DNA of 64,000 bases, from contig NZ_JAUQTA010000002.1 of NCBI RefSeq assembly GCF_030580915.1, forward strand, positions 620,001 through 684,000. Reading direction: 5' to 3'. This document shows, piece by piece, positions 33,133 through 41,123 of the stretch. The translations under genes and the position numbers were made by a program. The stretch comes from Nocardioides jiangxiensis. GTDB taxonomy: Bacteria > Actinomycetota > Actinomycetes > Propionibacteriales > Nocardioidaceae. A model generated the notes under the pieces. It worked only from the letters and a program-made list of their open reading frames with translations. It had not been told where the DNA came from and ran no database searches. Each line of letters begins with the position of its first letter. The stretch's first letter is position 1.

Positions 33133-33603
33133 CTACGGCTCGACGTGACCGGCTGCCGTGTCCTGGTCAGTGGGTACGTCGACCAGGCCTCCGGCGGCGA
33201 GGACCCGGAAGAGCGCCCGGTGGGCGAGCCGCAGGCAGACCAGTCCGCCGGGGATCTCGAGGAGGAGTGCCGACAGCAGCGCCTGGCGGTGGTCGTCGGC
33301 ACCGCGGGCGCTGGACACGTCGAACCATGCATCGGTGAAGAGCATCGCCGCGGCGACGGAGAGCGCGATGATGATCGCCGGGCTCCGGCGGAAGGCGCAC
33401 CACCCGACCGATGCGAGCGCCGCGGCGAGGCCGACGTCGAAGACGACCCACGTCCCGCGGTAGTGGTCCGTCGCGTAGTCGGCCGGCAGGGTGAGCGCCA
33501 GGTAGAGCGCCCAGGGCACCAGCGCGACGCCGCCCGTGAGGTAGATCCACGGCAGGGCGCGGACCAGCCAGCGCGGCAGGGGACGCGGGGGAGTGCGGAA
33601 CAC
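33133..33603 (-). CDS. Membrane protein, 156 residues, unknown
   Basis: Four membrane segments are visible (IYLTGGVALVPWALYLALTL; TWVVFDVGLAAALASVGWCA; PAIIIALSVAAAMLFTDAWF; ALLSALLLEIPGGLVCLRLA) with short loops and a polar tail. The start is GTG at 33603, preceded by TGGGAGG. I recognise no family function. The TDAWFDVSSARG loop looks conserved in actinobacterial relatives but this is from memory. Confidence 0.75.
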   Translation of the reverse strand: MFRTPPRPLPRWLVRALPWIYLTGGVALVPWALYLALTLPADYATDHYRGTWVVFDVGLAAALASVGWCAFRRSPAIIIALSVAAAMLFTDAWFDVSSARGADDHRQALLSALLLEIPGGLVCLRLAHRALFRVLAAGGLVDVPTDQDTAAGHVEP

Positions 33604-33695
33604 CCTCCCAGTGTGCCGGGTGCCCCGATCGCCTGCGGCGCCCGGTCACCGGCGGCTAGCGTTTGTCGTCAACTCATCGCAGCACAGGAGCACGC

Positions 33696-34580
33696 ATGAC
33701 GATCGACAACTCCGGCGCCCACCCTCCCGTCGTACCGGCGACGAAGGCCAACGGCCGGGTGATCCTGGCGGCCAGCTGGTCGATGCTGAAGGCCGACAAG
33801 CAGCTGCTCTGGGTGCCGTTCCTCTCGGGTGTCGCCTCGGTGACCGCGGCCGTCCTCCTCTTCGTCCCGGGCTTCCTGGTCGGACGCACGGTCGGTGGCA
33901 CGGACGACATCGGCGGGTACGTCGGCGGGGCACTCGCCGCGTTCGCCGCCTCGGTCGTCGCCATCTACTTCCAGGCCGCCCTGATCATCGGCGCCAACCA
34001 GCGCGCCGAGGGCCGGCAGCCGACGCTCCGTGGCGTCCTGGGTGCCGCCTGGCGCCTGCGGGTCCCGATCCTCGGTTGGGCCCTCCTGACGACGACGGTG
34101 GGTCTGGCGATGCGCGCTCTCGAGGAGCGCCTCGGCTTCCTCGGCAAGCTCTTCGGCTTCCTCGGTGGCCTCGCCTGGGCGATCGTGTCCTTCCTCGTCG
34201 TCCCTGTCGTGGTGGTCGAGGGCCTCGGCCCGGTTGCGGCGGTCAGGCGCTCCTCGCAGCTGCTGCGCGACACGTGGGGCACCAGCCTCCGCACCACCCT
34301 GCGCTTCGGGCTGCTGCAGGTGCTGGTCTGGCTGGGTCTCATCGCGGCCCTGGTCGTGGGTCTCGTGCTGGCGTTCACCGGACCGCTGACCCTGACGGTC
34401 GCGGGGGTCCTGCTGGTCGTCGCGTCGATCCTCGGCTTCGTCGGCATGGTCGCGGTCTTCAGCGCGATCTCGACCTATGCGCGCGCGGTCATCTACCGCT
34501 ACGCCGCCGGCCTGCCGACGCCCGGCGTGCCCGAGGCGGCGCTGGCCGGTGCGTTCACGCCGAAGAAGCGCCGGCGCTGA
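33696..34580 (+). CDS. DUF6159-like multi-pass membrane protein
   Basis: The protein has 294 residues with about six membrane segments. An amphipathic N-terminal helix, GRVILAASWSMLKADKQLLW, resembles the start of the DUF6159 family. EGLGPVAAVRRSSQLLRDTW is the conserved cytoplasmic middle, and the C-terminus is basic (FTPKKRRR). Function is unknown. The ATG at 33696 has AGGAG 4 nt upstream; TAGCGT at 33657-33662 is a likely -10. An in-frame start at 33663 would lie at the transcript's very beginning and was not chosen. Confidence 0.8.
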   Translation: MTIDNSGAHPPVVPATKANGRVILAASWSMLKADKQLLWVPFLSGVASVTAAVLLFVPGFLVGRTVGGTDDIGGYVGGALAAFAASVVAIYFQAALIIGANQRAEGRQPTLRGVLGAAWRLRVPILGWALLTTTVGLAMRALEERLGFLGKLFGFLGGLAWAIVSFLVVPVVVVEGLGPVAAVRRSSQLLRDTWGTSLRTTLRFGLLQVLVWLGLIAALVVGLVLAFTGPLTLTVAGVLLVVASILGFVGMVAVFSAISTYARAVIYRYAAGLPTPGVPEAALAGAFTPKKRRR

Positions 34581-34589
34581 CGCCCGCCC

Positions 34590-34967
34590 TCACAGGCAGG
34601 TGCTGATCTCGACCAGGTTGGCGTCGGGGTCACGGACGTAGACGCTCAGGATCGGGCCGGTGGCACCGGTCCGCTCGACCGGCCCCTCGACGATGGCGAT
34701 GCCGGCCTGCTGCAGGTGCGCCATGACCTCGGGTAGGGGTGTCGCGGCGATGAAGCAGAGGTCGGCGCTGCCCGGGGTGGGCGCTGCTGCCTTCGGCTCG
34801 AACTCCCGGCCCGCCTGGTGCAGGTTGATCTTGCTGGTGCCGAACCCCAGCGCCCACCGCCCGCCGCGGAACGTCGTGGCCTCCATGCCCAGCTGCCGGT
34901 AGAACGCCACGGTCGCGTCGATGTCGCGCACGGTCAGGACGAGGTGGTCCAGCCGGTCGATCTTCAT
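34590..34967 (-). CDS. VOC (glyoxalase-fold) family protein
   Basis: The protein has 125 residues with paired beta-alpha-beta-beta-beta modules: IDRLDHLVLTVRDIDATVAF, then ADLCFIAATPLPEVMAHLQQ, then VYVRDPDANLVEIST. Metal-ligand candidates are the His in LDHLVL and the Glu in NLVEIS. Such proteins include bleomycin-binding and dioxygenase enzymes; the role is unknown. The ATG at 34967 has GGGAGG upstream. It follows the YCII gene on the same strand after 69 bp. Confidence 0.85.
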   Translation of the reverse strand: MKIDRLDHLVLTVRDIDATVAFYRQLGMEATTFRGGRWALGFGTSKINLHQAGREFEPKAAAPTPGSADLCFIAATPLPEVMAHLQQAGIAIVEGPVERTGATGPILSVYVRDPDANLVEISTCL

Positions 34968-35036
34968 CGTTGCCTCCCGGGCGACGGAGCCGGCACGAGG
35001 GTCGCGCAGCTGCGGCACAGCCTTGCACGCCTCCGG

Positions 35037-35360
35037 TCACAGGAACGGCCGGACCTCGATCTTGCGGTTGCAGGCCTTCGATGCCTCGGTGGCGAGCGCC
35101 ATCGCCTCGTCGCGCGAGCCCGCCTCGATGATCCAGAACCCGGCGAGGTACTCCTTGGACTCGACGAACGGCCCGTCGGTGACGACGGGGGAGCCGCCTC
35201 GGTTGTCGACGACGCTGGCCGGCCCGGGGTCGCCGAGACCACCGGCGAAGACCCACTGCCCGGCGTCCTGCAGCCGGGTGTTGAACGCGTCGACCGCGGC
35301 GTCCTCGGTTGCCGTGGCCGGGCCGGTGCCGTCGTCGATGACGGAGATCAGGAACTGCAT
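35037..35360 (-). CDS. YCII-related (DGPF) domain protein
   Basis: The protein has 107 residues. The family's VVTDGPFVESKEYLAGFWII core is plain, after a MQFLISVIDD start. Such proteins have a dimeric alpha-beta barrel and often sit with ECF sigma factors of the SigJ/SigI type; no sigma gene is adjacent here. The ATG at 35360 has GAGGAGG upstream. A longer frame to 35438 was rejected because it lacks a ribosome site. Confidence 0.87.
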   Translation of the reverse strand: MQFLISVIDDGTGPATATEDAAVDAFNTRLQDAGQWVFAGGLGDPGPASVVDNRGGSPVVTDGPFVESKEYLAGFWIIEAGSRDEAMALATEASKACNRKIEVRPFL

Positions 35361-35453
35361 GACGGTCCTCCTCGTTCGGGCGGTCCCTGATGGACAGCCT
35401 CCACCCGATCGACGTACGACGCAGCCGCGATCCGACACCCGCCTCCGATCAGG

Positions 35454-35870
35454 TCAGCGGATCCGTTCGACCGAGGCGACGTGCGGCATCCGGCCGAGCG
35501 CGAGCTTCACGGCGTTCATCTCGAAGGTGTTGGACCCCTGCTCTCCGCGTACGACGATCCGGCCCCGCCTGTCCGGATGCACCGTCCCCACGCCGGGCAC
35601 GTCGACCCACCGCTGCGTGACCTGCCCGGGCAGTGCAGGCGGCGCCGACGCGTCGAGCGTCACGCGGAGCACCCAGGGAGAGTCGCCATGCGCTGACGCT
35701 GCCGGCGACCCGCCGGCCGGCGGCGACGGCAGGCCCGGGTCGACGCCGGCCGCCCCGGCCGCGACCACGACCGCACCGAGCAGCAGGGCGGCACCGGCGA
35801 CGCGGGAGCTCCACAGGAACACGAGGCCGCCCACGACCGCCGCGACGGCGACGAGCAACCACGGGGACAT
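35454..35870 (-). CDS. Membrane-anchored protein, 138 residues
   Basis: Two hydrophobic stretches (MSPWLLVAVAAVVGGLVFLW and VAGAALLLGAVVVAAGAAGV) are followed by a Pro/Ser-rich linker and a ~75-residue domain with LRVTLDASAPPALPGQVTQR and GRIVVRGEQGSNTFEMNAVK. The C-terminal domain looks like a small beta domain, location inferred as outside. I do not recognise it. The ATG at 35870 is four codons inside a slightly longer frame. Confidence 0.65.
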   Translation of the reverse strand: MSPWLLVAVAAVVGGLVFLWSSRVAGAALLLGAVVVAAGAAGVDPGLPSPPAGGSPAASAHGDSPWVLRVTLDASAPPALPGQVTQRWVDVPGVGTVHPDRRGRIVVRGEQGSNTFEMNAVKLALGRMPHVASVERIR

Positions 35871-35908
35871 GACCGGAATCATGCCTGCTGGCTGGCATGC
35901 TTCGGCAC

Positions 35909-36202
35909 ATGCCGCGCCACACCCGGACGTTCCTGCTGGTCAGCCTCGGCCTCGTGCTCATCGAGGCGCTCCTCGTCGTGCAGGAGGCGATCGGCGAGGG
36001 GTCGAACCACCTGATGCTCTACGTCGTGCTGCCGCTGGCGTTCTTCGCGACCGGCGTCGCGACCATCGTCTACGCGGAGCGGCAGGAGGAGCCGAAGGAG
36101 CGCGACATCGCCCGCGGGTCGTCGGTGGTGCCCTTCGGCTGCTTCGTGGCGAGCGTCGCGATCGCGCTCTGGGTCGCCATGCTCGCCTACGTCCACCAGT
36201 AG
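35909..36202 (+). CDS. Small membrane protein, 97 residues
   Basis: Three membrane segments: RTFLLVSLGLVLIEALLVVQ, LMLYVVLPLAFFATGVATIV and VVPFGCFVASVAIALWVAML, with a charged loop (YAERQEEPKERDIA). No family recognised. I chose the ATG at 35909; an ATG at 35897 adds four residues. It ends 17 bp before the SDR gene. Confidence 0.65.
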   Translation: MPRHTRTFLLVSLGLVLIEALLVVQEAIGEGSNHLMLYVVLPLAFFATGVATIVYAERQEEPKERDIARGSSVVPFGCFVASVAIALWVAMLAYVHQ

Positions 36203-36219
36203 GCGGCTAGGTTGCGGTC

Positions 36220-36960
36220 ATGACGACCGCACTCGTGACCGGTGCCAGCAGCGGCATCGGAGCAGCCACCGCCCGCCGCCTCGCCGCCGACGGACTCGAC
36301 GTCGTCGTCGCGGCCCGCAGGCTCGACCGGCTGGAGGAGCTCGCGGCGGAGATCGGAGCCCGCGCAGTCGCGCTCGACATCACCGACGACGCCTCCGTCG
36401 CGGCCCTCGCGGAGCAGGTCGCGGACCTCGACGTCCTGGTCAACAACGCCGGCGGTGCCTACGGGCTGGAGAGCGTCGCCGAGGGGCACCTCGACGACTG
36501 GCAGCGCATGTACGACGTGAACGTGCTGGGCACGCTCCGCGTGACCCAGGCGCTGCTGCCGGCGCTCCGCCGCAGGCCGTACGCGACGATCGTCAACCTG
36601 ACCTCCACCGCCGGCCACATCAACTACGAGGGCGGTGGCGGCTACAGCGCCGCCAAGCACGCCGAGGCCGCGATGACCGAGACGCTCCGCCTCGAGCTCA
36701 ACGGCGAGCCGATCCGCGTCGTGGAGATCGCTCCGGGCATGGTCCACACGGAGGAGTTCTCGCTCAACCGGTTCGGCGGCGACAGCACGCGCGCCGACAG
36801 CGTGTACGCCGACGTGGACCGGCCGCTCGTCGCCGACGACGTCGCGGCCTGCATCGCCTTCGCGGTGCAGCTGCCGCCGCACGTCAACATCGACCGCCTC
36901 GTGGTCCGTCCGCTGGCCCAGGCCGCGCAGCACAAGACCTTCCGCGGCAAGCTCTTCTAG
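36220..36960 (+). CDS. Short-chain dehydrogenase/reductase (classical)
   Basis: The protein has 246 residues. The cofactor motif TGASSGIG is at 7-14, NNAG at 75-78, catalytic S129 (VNLTSTAG), Y142 and K146 (GYSAAKH). All active-site residues of a classical SDR are present. AARRLDR after beta 2 suggests NADP preference. The substrate is unknown. TAGGTT lies 6 nt before the ATG, so the message is probably leaderless. Confidence 0.92.
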   Translation: MTTALVTGASSGIGAATARRLAADGLDVVVAARRLDRLEELAAEIGARAVALDITDDASVAALAEQVADLDVLVNNAGGAYGLESVAEGHLDDWQRMYDVNVLGTLRVTQALLPALRRRPYATIVNLTSTAGHINYEGGGGYSAAKHAEAAMTETLRLELNGEPIRVVEIAPGMVHTEEFSLNRFGGDSTRADSVYADVDRPLVADDVAACIAFAVQLPPHVNIDRLVVRPLAQAAQHKTFRGKLF

Positions 36961-36967
36961 TCGCCGG

Positions 36968-37078
36968 TCAGTCGCCGATGCGGACCTCGGGGCAGCCCGC
37001 ACAGGCGTACTCCCTCACGACCAACGTGTCCTCGAAGTCGACGGCCGCCAGGTGCCACTCGTGCTCGTGCTCGCCCAT
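36968..37078 (-). CDS. Tiny CxxC protein, 36 residues
   Basis: It reads MGEHEHEWHLAAVDFEDTLV then REYACAGCPEVRIGD. A His-rich N-terminus and a single CxxC suggest metal binding, perhaps a zinc ribbon half. GGGAGG lies 6 nt before the ATG at 37078, good support for translation. It is convergent with the SDR gene after 7 bp. Too short for a usual gene finder. Confidence 0.6.
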   Translation of the reverse strand: MGEHEHEWHLAAVDFEDTLVVREYACAGCPEVRIGD

Positions 37079-37174
37079 CCGGCACCTCCCTGTTCCCCAT
37101 GTAACCGCCTGACGGGGACCAGTTCCCTGCGCCGCGCCGACGCATGCGCGCGTGCCGCCACTAGGCTCGCCGGC

Positions 37175-37933
37175 ATGGACCTCCAGCTCGCCGACCGCGT
37201 CTTCATCGTCACCGGGGGAGCCCGTGGCCTCGGACGTGCCACCGCAGACCAGCTCGTCGCCGAGGGCGCCCGGGTCGTGCTCAGCGGACGCAGCCGGCAG
37301 ACCCTCGACCACGCGGTGGCCGAGCTCGGGGCCGACAGCGCGGTGGCCGTCGTCGCCGACAACGCGGACCCCACGACGCCCGGGCGGCTGATCGCGACCG
37401 CGCTGGACACCTTCGGGCGGCTCGACGGAGCGCTCGTCAGCGTCGGCGGCCCGGCGCCCGGCACGGTGGCCAGCAGCACCGACGAGCAGTGGGCCGATGC
37501 CTTCCACAGCGTCTTCCTCGGTGCCGTGCGCCTCGGCCGCGAGCTCGCGGCGGAGCTGCCCGCCGGGGGCGCGATCGCCTTCGTCCTCAGCAGCTCGGTG
37601 AAGTCGCCGATCACCGGTCTCACGATCAGCAACGGTCTCCGTCCGGGTCTGGCCATGGTCGCGAAGAACCTCGCCGACGAGGTCGGCCCGCGCGGCATCC
37701 GCGTCAACGGGCTGCTGCCCGGCCGCATCGCCACCGACCGGCTCAAGGAGCTCGACGCCCTCGGTGGCGACCCTGACGCGGCGCGGGCCCGCGCGACCGC
37801 GACGATCCCGCTCGGGCGCTACGGGGAGCCCGAGGAGTTCGGCCGCGCGGCCGCCTTCCTGCTGAGCCCCGCGGCGTCGTACCTGAGCGGGGTCATGCTC
37901 CCCGTCGACGGCGGGGCGCTGCGCTCACTCTGA
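37175..37933 (+). CDS. Divergent SDR family oxidoreductase
   Basis: The protein has 252 residues. The cofactor motif TGGARGLG is at 13-20 and the C-terminal half is FabG-like (RGIRVNGLLPGRI; LSPAASYLSGVMLPVDGG). The NNAG motif is replaced by SVGGPAPG (89-96). At the catalytic YxxxK position the sequence is TISNGLRPG, where S152 and R156 stand in for Tyr and Lys after S139. A subgroup with this change is known. Whether it still reduces carbonyls is unclear. TAGGCT lies 7 nt before the ATG. Its last 9 bases overlap the convergent SURF1 gene. Confidence 0.85.
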   Translation: MDLQLADRVFIVTGGARGLGRATADQLVAEGARVVLSGRSRQTLDHAVAELGADSAVAVVADNADPTTPGRLIATALDTFGRLDGALVSVGGPAPGTVASSTDEQWADAFHSVFLGAVRLGRELAAELPAGGAIAFVLSSSVKSPITGLTISNGLRPGLAMVAKNLADEVGPRGIRVNGLLPGRIATDRLKELDALGGDPDAARARATATIPLGRYGEPEEFGRAAAFLLSPAASYLSGVMLPVDGGALRSL

Positions 37934-38722
37934 GGTGTCGGAGCGCTTCGAGACCCGCTGGTCGCGCGGCAGCCGGCGCCCGGTGAGCACCGCCCACTCG
38001 TCGTAGGCCAGGTAGCCGAAGCCGAAGACGGCGAGGACGCCGAAGAACCACCACTGCAGGCCGTAGAAGAAGTGCGGGCCGTTGCCGAGGTCCGGCAGGT
38101 CACCCGGGCGCAGCGCCGGCTTCGCGGTGGCTGCGGGTGATTCCGACTCCAGCTGCAGCCAGCCCTGGAACGCCGTCAGCCCGGTCGCCTCGTCGTAGGT
38201 CCGGCTCGAGACCGCGCGGGTGGAGAGGACGCCGTCGGCCTTGTCGACCTCGTTGGAGTCGGTCGCGTCGGCGCGCGCCCATCCGGTCACCACGACCTGC
38301 CCCTGCGGAGGAGCCGGTACGGCGGAGGCCGGGGCCGTCGCCTTCTCGGTCTGCAGCCAGCCCCGGTCCACGAGCAGCACCGTCCCCGTCGAGGTCGTCA
38401 GCGGTACGACGACCTCGACTCCGCCGTTGCCCTCGAAGGTCCGGTACCGGATCTGGAGGGTGTGGTCGGGGTCGTAGGTGCCCGTGGCGGTGACCCGCTT
38501 CCACTCGGAGGTGGCGGGCAGTGGTTCGTCGGTCGAGTAGACCTCGCGCAGGGAGGACGGCGTGCCGTGCAGGTTGGCCTCCGTGACGGCGTTGCGGTGC
38601 TCGCGGTCGTGCAGGCGGTGGAACTGCCACTCGCCCAGCCACCACGCGAAATAGGCGAGCAGACCGACGACCAGCGCGAAGGTGATCCATCGGCGGCTGA
38701 TCAGGAACGACAGCGAACGCAC
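37925..38722 (-). CDS. SURF1 family cytochrome oxidase assembly protein
   Basis: The protein has 265 residues. It has membrane segments near both ends (13-29: ITFALVVGLLAYFAWWL; about 217-236: HFFYGLQWWFFGVLAVFGFG), and between them an outside domain with WQFHRLHDREHRN, GTYDPDHTLQIRYR and VLLVDRGWLQTEK, all SURF1 marks. It supports heme A/cytochrome oxidase maturation, consistent with ctaA and ctaB in this window. The GTG at 38722 has TACCCT 6 nt upstream. Convergent overlap of 9 bp with the SDR gene. Confidence 0.9.
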   Translation of the reverse strand: MRSLSFLISRRWITFALVVGLLAYFAWWLGEWQFHRLHDREHRNAVTEANLHGTPSSLREVYSTDEPLPATSEWKRVTATGTYDPDHTLQIRYRTFEGNGGVEVVVPLTTSTGTVLLVDRGWLQTEKATAPASAVPAPPQGQVVVTGWARADATDSNEVDKADGVLSTRAVSSRTYDEATGLTAFQGWLQLESESPAATAKPALRPGDLPDLGNGPHFFYGLQWWFFGVLAVFGFGYLAYDEWAVLTGRRLPRDQRVSKRSDTSE

Positions 38723-38754
38723 GGCCGAAGGGTAGCGGGACCTACCATGGAGCC

Positions 38755-39741
38755 ATGCAGCTGCTCCAGGACCGCTTCGGCCGTGTGGCCGCGGACCTGC
38801 GCGTCTCGCTGACCGACCGCTGCAACCTGCGCTGCTCCTACTGCATGCCGGCCGAGGGGCTCGACTGGCTGCCGGACGAGACGCAGCTGACCGACGACGA
38901 GGTCGTGCACCTGGTCCGGATCGGGGTGGAGCACCTCGGCATCCGGGAGGTCCGCTTCACCGGCGGCGAGCCGCTGGTGCGCCGTGGGCTCGTCGACATC
39001 GTGCGGCGCACCGCCGCGCTCGGTCCCGAGGTCAGCCTTACCACCAACGGCCTCGGCCTGGCCCGCACCGCGCAGGCGCTCGCCGACGCCGGACTGACCC
39101 GCGTCAACGTCAGCCTCGACACCGTGCGCCCGGAGACGTTCGCGACGATCACCCGCCGTGACCGTTTCCACGACGTCGTCGCCGGCCTCAAGGCGGCAGC
39201 CGACGCGGGCCTCGGCCCGGTGAAGGTCAACGCCGTGCTGCTCCGTGGCGTCAACGACGACCAGGCTCCCGAGCTGCTCGACTGGTGCCTCGCGCGCGGC
39301 TACACGCTGCGCTTCATCGAGCAGATGCCGCTCGACGCCCAGCACGGCTGGCAGCGCAGCGAGATGGTGACGGCCGACGAGATCCTGGCCAGCCTCCAGG
39401 CGGCGTTCCAGCTGGCTCCGGCCAGCGAGCCCCGCGGCAGTGCCCCGGCCGAGCTGTGGACCGTCGACGGCGGCCCGGGCACGGTCGGCGTCATCGCCAG
39501 CGTGACCCGCCCCTTCTGCGGCGACTGCGACCGGGTGCGTCTCACCGCCGACGGACAGGTGCGCAACTGCCTCTTCGCACGCGAGGAGTCCGACCTGCGC
39601 TCCGCGCTGCGCGCCGGCGCGAGCGACGTGGAGATCGCGGAGCGCTGGGTGGCCGCGGTCCGGGGCAAGCGGGCCGGCCACGGCATCGACGACCCGTCGT
39701 TCCTCCAGCCCGACCGGCCGATGAGCGCGATCGGCGGCTGA
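38755..39741 (+). CDS. moaA: GTP 3',8-cyclase (molybdenum cofactor)
   Basis: Radical-SAM enzyme of the first step of molybdopterin synthesis. The protein has 328 residues. The SAM cluster is C23-C27-C30 (DRCNLRCSYCMP). The second cluster ligands lie in RPFCGDCDRVRLTADG and RNCLF. The protein ends GG, the conserved tail needed by MoaA. TACCAT lies 6 nt before the ATG, so leaderless expression is likely. No other moa gene is in the window. Confidence 0.96.
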   Translation: MQLLQDRFGRVAADLRVSLTDRCNLRCSYCMPAEGLDWLPDETQLTDDEVVHLVRIGVEHLGIREVRFTGGEPLVRRGLVDIVRRTAALGPEVSLTTNGLGLARTAQALADAGLTRVNVSLDTVRPETFATITRRDRFHDVVAGLKAAADAGLGPVKVNAVLLRGVNDDQAPELLDWCLARGYTLRFIEQMPLDAQHGWQRSEMVTADEILASLQAAFQLAPASEPRGSAPAELWTVDGGPGTVGVIASVTRPFCGDCDRVRLTADGQVRNCLFAREESDLRSALRAGASDVEIAERWVAAVRGKRAGHGIDDPSFLQPDRPMSAIGG

Positions 39742-39748
39742 TCCGCCC

Positions 39749-39979
39749 TCAGGCGGTCGGCCCGGCCTCGGGCACGAACTCGGCGATCGGCTCGATCTCG
39801 CGCAGGAAGCCGCGCGCGGTCAGGAAGTCACCGAGCGAGCCCCTGTGCTCCTCACAGGCCAGCCACGCCTTGCGGCGGTCGGGCGTGTGGATCTTCGGGT
39901 TGTTCCAGCGCAGCGCCCATGCAGCGCCCGCGGCGCAGCCCTTGGCGGAGCAGGTCAGGTCGGTGTCGGATGCGTCCAT
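39749..39979 (-). CDS. Small conserved actinobacterial protein, 76 residues
   Basis: It has LTCSAKGCAAGAAWALRWNN, then HTPDRRKAWLACEEHRGSLG, then TARGFLREIEPI. Two CxxxxC/CxxH-like pairs suggest a metal site. Database names such as acetone carboxylase for this family appear to be mis-annotation; nothing here resembles that enzyme's large subunits. It is convergent with moaA and 38 bp downstream of DUF3099. Confidence 0.75.
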   Translation of the reverse strand: MDASDTDLTCSAKGCAAGAAWALRWNNPKIHTPDRRKAWLACEEHRGSLGDFLTARGFLREIEPIAEFVPEAGPTA

Positions 39980-40017
39980 GAGGACCCCAGTATCTCGCGC
40001 CCGGCCCGGGGCCGCGA

Positions 40018-40287
40018 TCAGCCCTCGAGCTGGTGGCGGGCATCCATCGCGGTCGCGAGCGGTGCGTCGTCGCGCCGGTTGACCGCGTTGGCCATCACGA
40101 CGGCGACGTACGGCAGGAAGACCGCACCCACGAGGAAGACCCACATCACCCAGGACTCGCGGAAGACGACGGCGAGGATGAAGCAGACCGTGCGGATCGT
40201 CATCGCGATGAGGTAGCGACGCATCCGGCCCTTCATCTCGTCGGCGGGGGAGATCGGCGCCGAGGTGATCCTGACCGGTTCGGACAT
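40018..40287 (-). CDS. DUF3099 membrane protein
   Basis: The protein has 89 residues. The family start ITSAPISPADEMKGRMRRYL is followed by two membrane segments (AMTIRTVCFILAVVF; WVMWVFLVGAVFLPYVAVVM). Function is unknown. TAGGCT lies 6 nt before the ATG. Probably cotranscribed with the 76-residue gene below it. Confidence 0.88.
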   Translation of the reverse strand: MSEPVRITSAPISPADEMKGRMRRYLIAMTIRTVCFILAVVFRESWVMWVFLVGAVFLPYVAVVMANAVNRRDDAPLATAMDARHQLEG

Positions 40288-40384
40288 GCCTCCAGCCTAC
40301 GTCGGGGGCCTCGTCGATAGGCTGGCCGGGTCGACGGCCACCCGGTCGTCACCGATGTCCGGCACCGACCCCCGGGAGGCCCCC

Positions 40385-40600
40385 ATGTCCAGCCGCACCT
40401 ACCGCATCTCCGAGCTCGTCGGGACGTCGCCCGAGGGCATCGACCAGGCGATCCGCAACGGCGTCGAGCGCGCGTCCAAGACCCTGCGCCACGTCGACTG
40501 GTTCGAGGTCACCCAGGTCCGTGGCCACGTCAAGGACGGCCAGGTCGACCACTTCCAGGTCTCCCTCAAGATCGGCTTCCGCCTCGAGGACGACGAGTGA
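40385..40600 (+). CDS. Dodecin (flavin-binding)
   Basis: The protein has 71 residues. TYRISELVGTSPEGIDQAIR, VDWFEVTQVRGHV and HFQVSLKIGFRLE are the dodecin fold. The tryptophan of DWFEV stacks on flavin in this family, which stores FMN or CoA-related ligands as a dodecamer. The ATG at 40385 follows GGGAGG. It precedes sixA by 7 bp. Confidence 0.92.
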   Translation: MSSRTYRISELVGTSPEGIDQAIRNGVERASKTLRHVDWFEVTQVRGHVKDGQVDHFQVSLKIGFRLEDDE

Positions 40601-40607
40601 TCCTCCC

Positions 40608-41111
40608 GTGACGCGCACGCTGGTCCTGATCCGTCACGCCGAGGCCGAGTCCTGGGCGCCGTCCGACGTCGAGCGCGCGCTCACACCGGCCGGCACGGAG
40701 ATGGCCGGGGCGCTCGGGCGATGGCTGCGTGGCCGTGGCGTCGTCCCCGACACGGCGCTGGTCTCCGGTGCCCTCCGCACCCGGCAGACCTGGGCGGCGC
40801 TGTCCGCGGAGGCGGGCTGGCAGCTCGCACCCACCCATGACGACGGCCTCTACACCGCCGGCCCCGACACCGCGCTCGACCTGGTCCGGTACGCCGACCC
40901 CGACGCCGCCACGCTGCTCGTGCTCGGCCACAACCCGACCGTCCACTTCCTCGCACAGGTGCTCTCCGACGGCACGGGCGACCCGGCCCTGACCGAGTCG
41001 CTGACCATCGGCTTCCCGCCGGCGTCGGTCGCGGTGCTCGAGTTCGACGTGGAGTGGGCGCGGGTGAGCGAGGGCTATGGCCGGCTCACGGCGGTGCGTC
41101 CCGGCTGCTGA
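40608..41111 (+). CDS. sixA: SixA-like histidine phosphatase
   Basis: The protein has 167 residues of the histidine phosphatase superfamily. The catalytic RHAEAESW follows TLVLIRHAEAE at the N-terminus. SGALRTRQTW and the second histidine in LGHNPTVHFL complete the site. Short members like this act on phosphohistidine or small phosphoesters. The GTG at 40608 is 7 bp after the dodecin stop and sits close behind TCCTCCC, not a good ribosome site, so coupling is likely. Confidence 0.88.
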   Translation: MTRTLVLIRHAEAESWAPSDVERALTPAGTEMAGALGRWLRGRGVVPDTALVSGALRTRQTWAALSAEAGWQLAPTHDDGLYTAGPDTALDLVRYADPDAATLLVLGHNPTVHFLAQVLSDGTGDPALTESLTIGFPPASVAVLEFDVEWARVSEGYGRLTAVRPGC

Positions 41112-41123
41112 GCCGGGCCGGAC

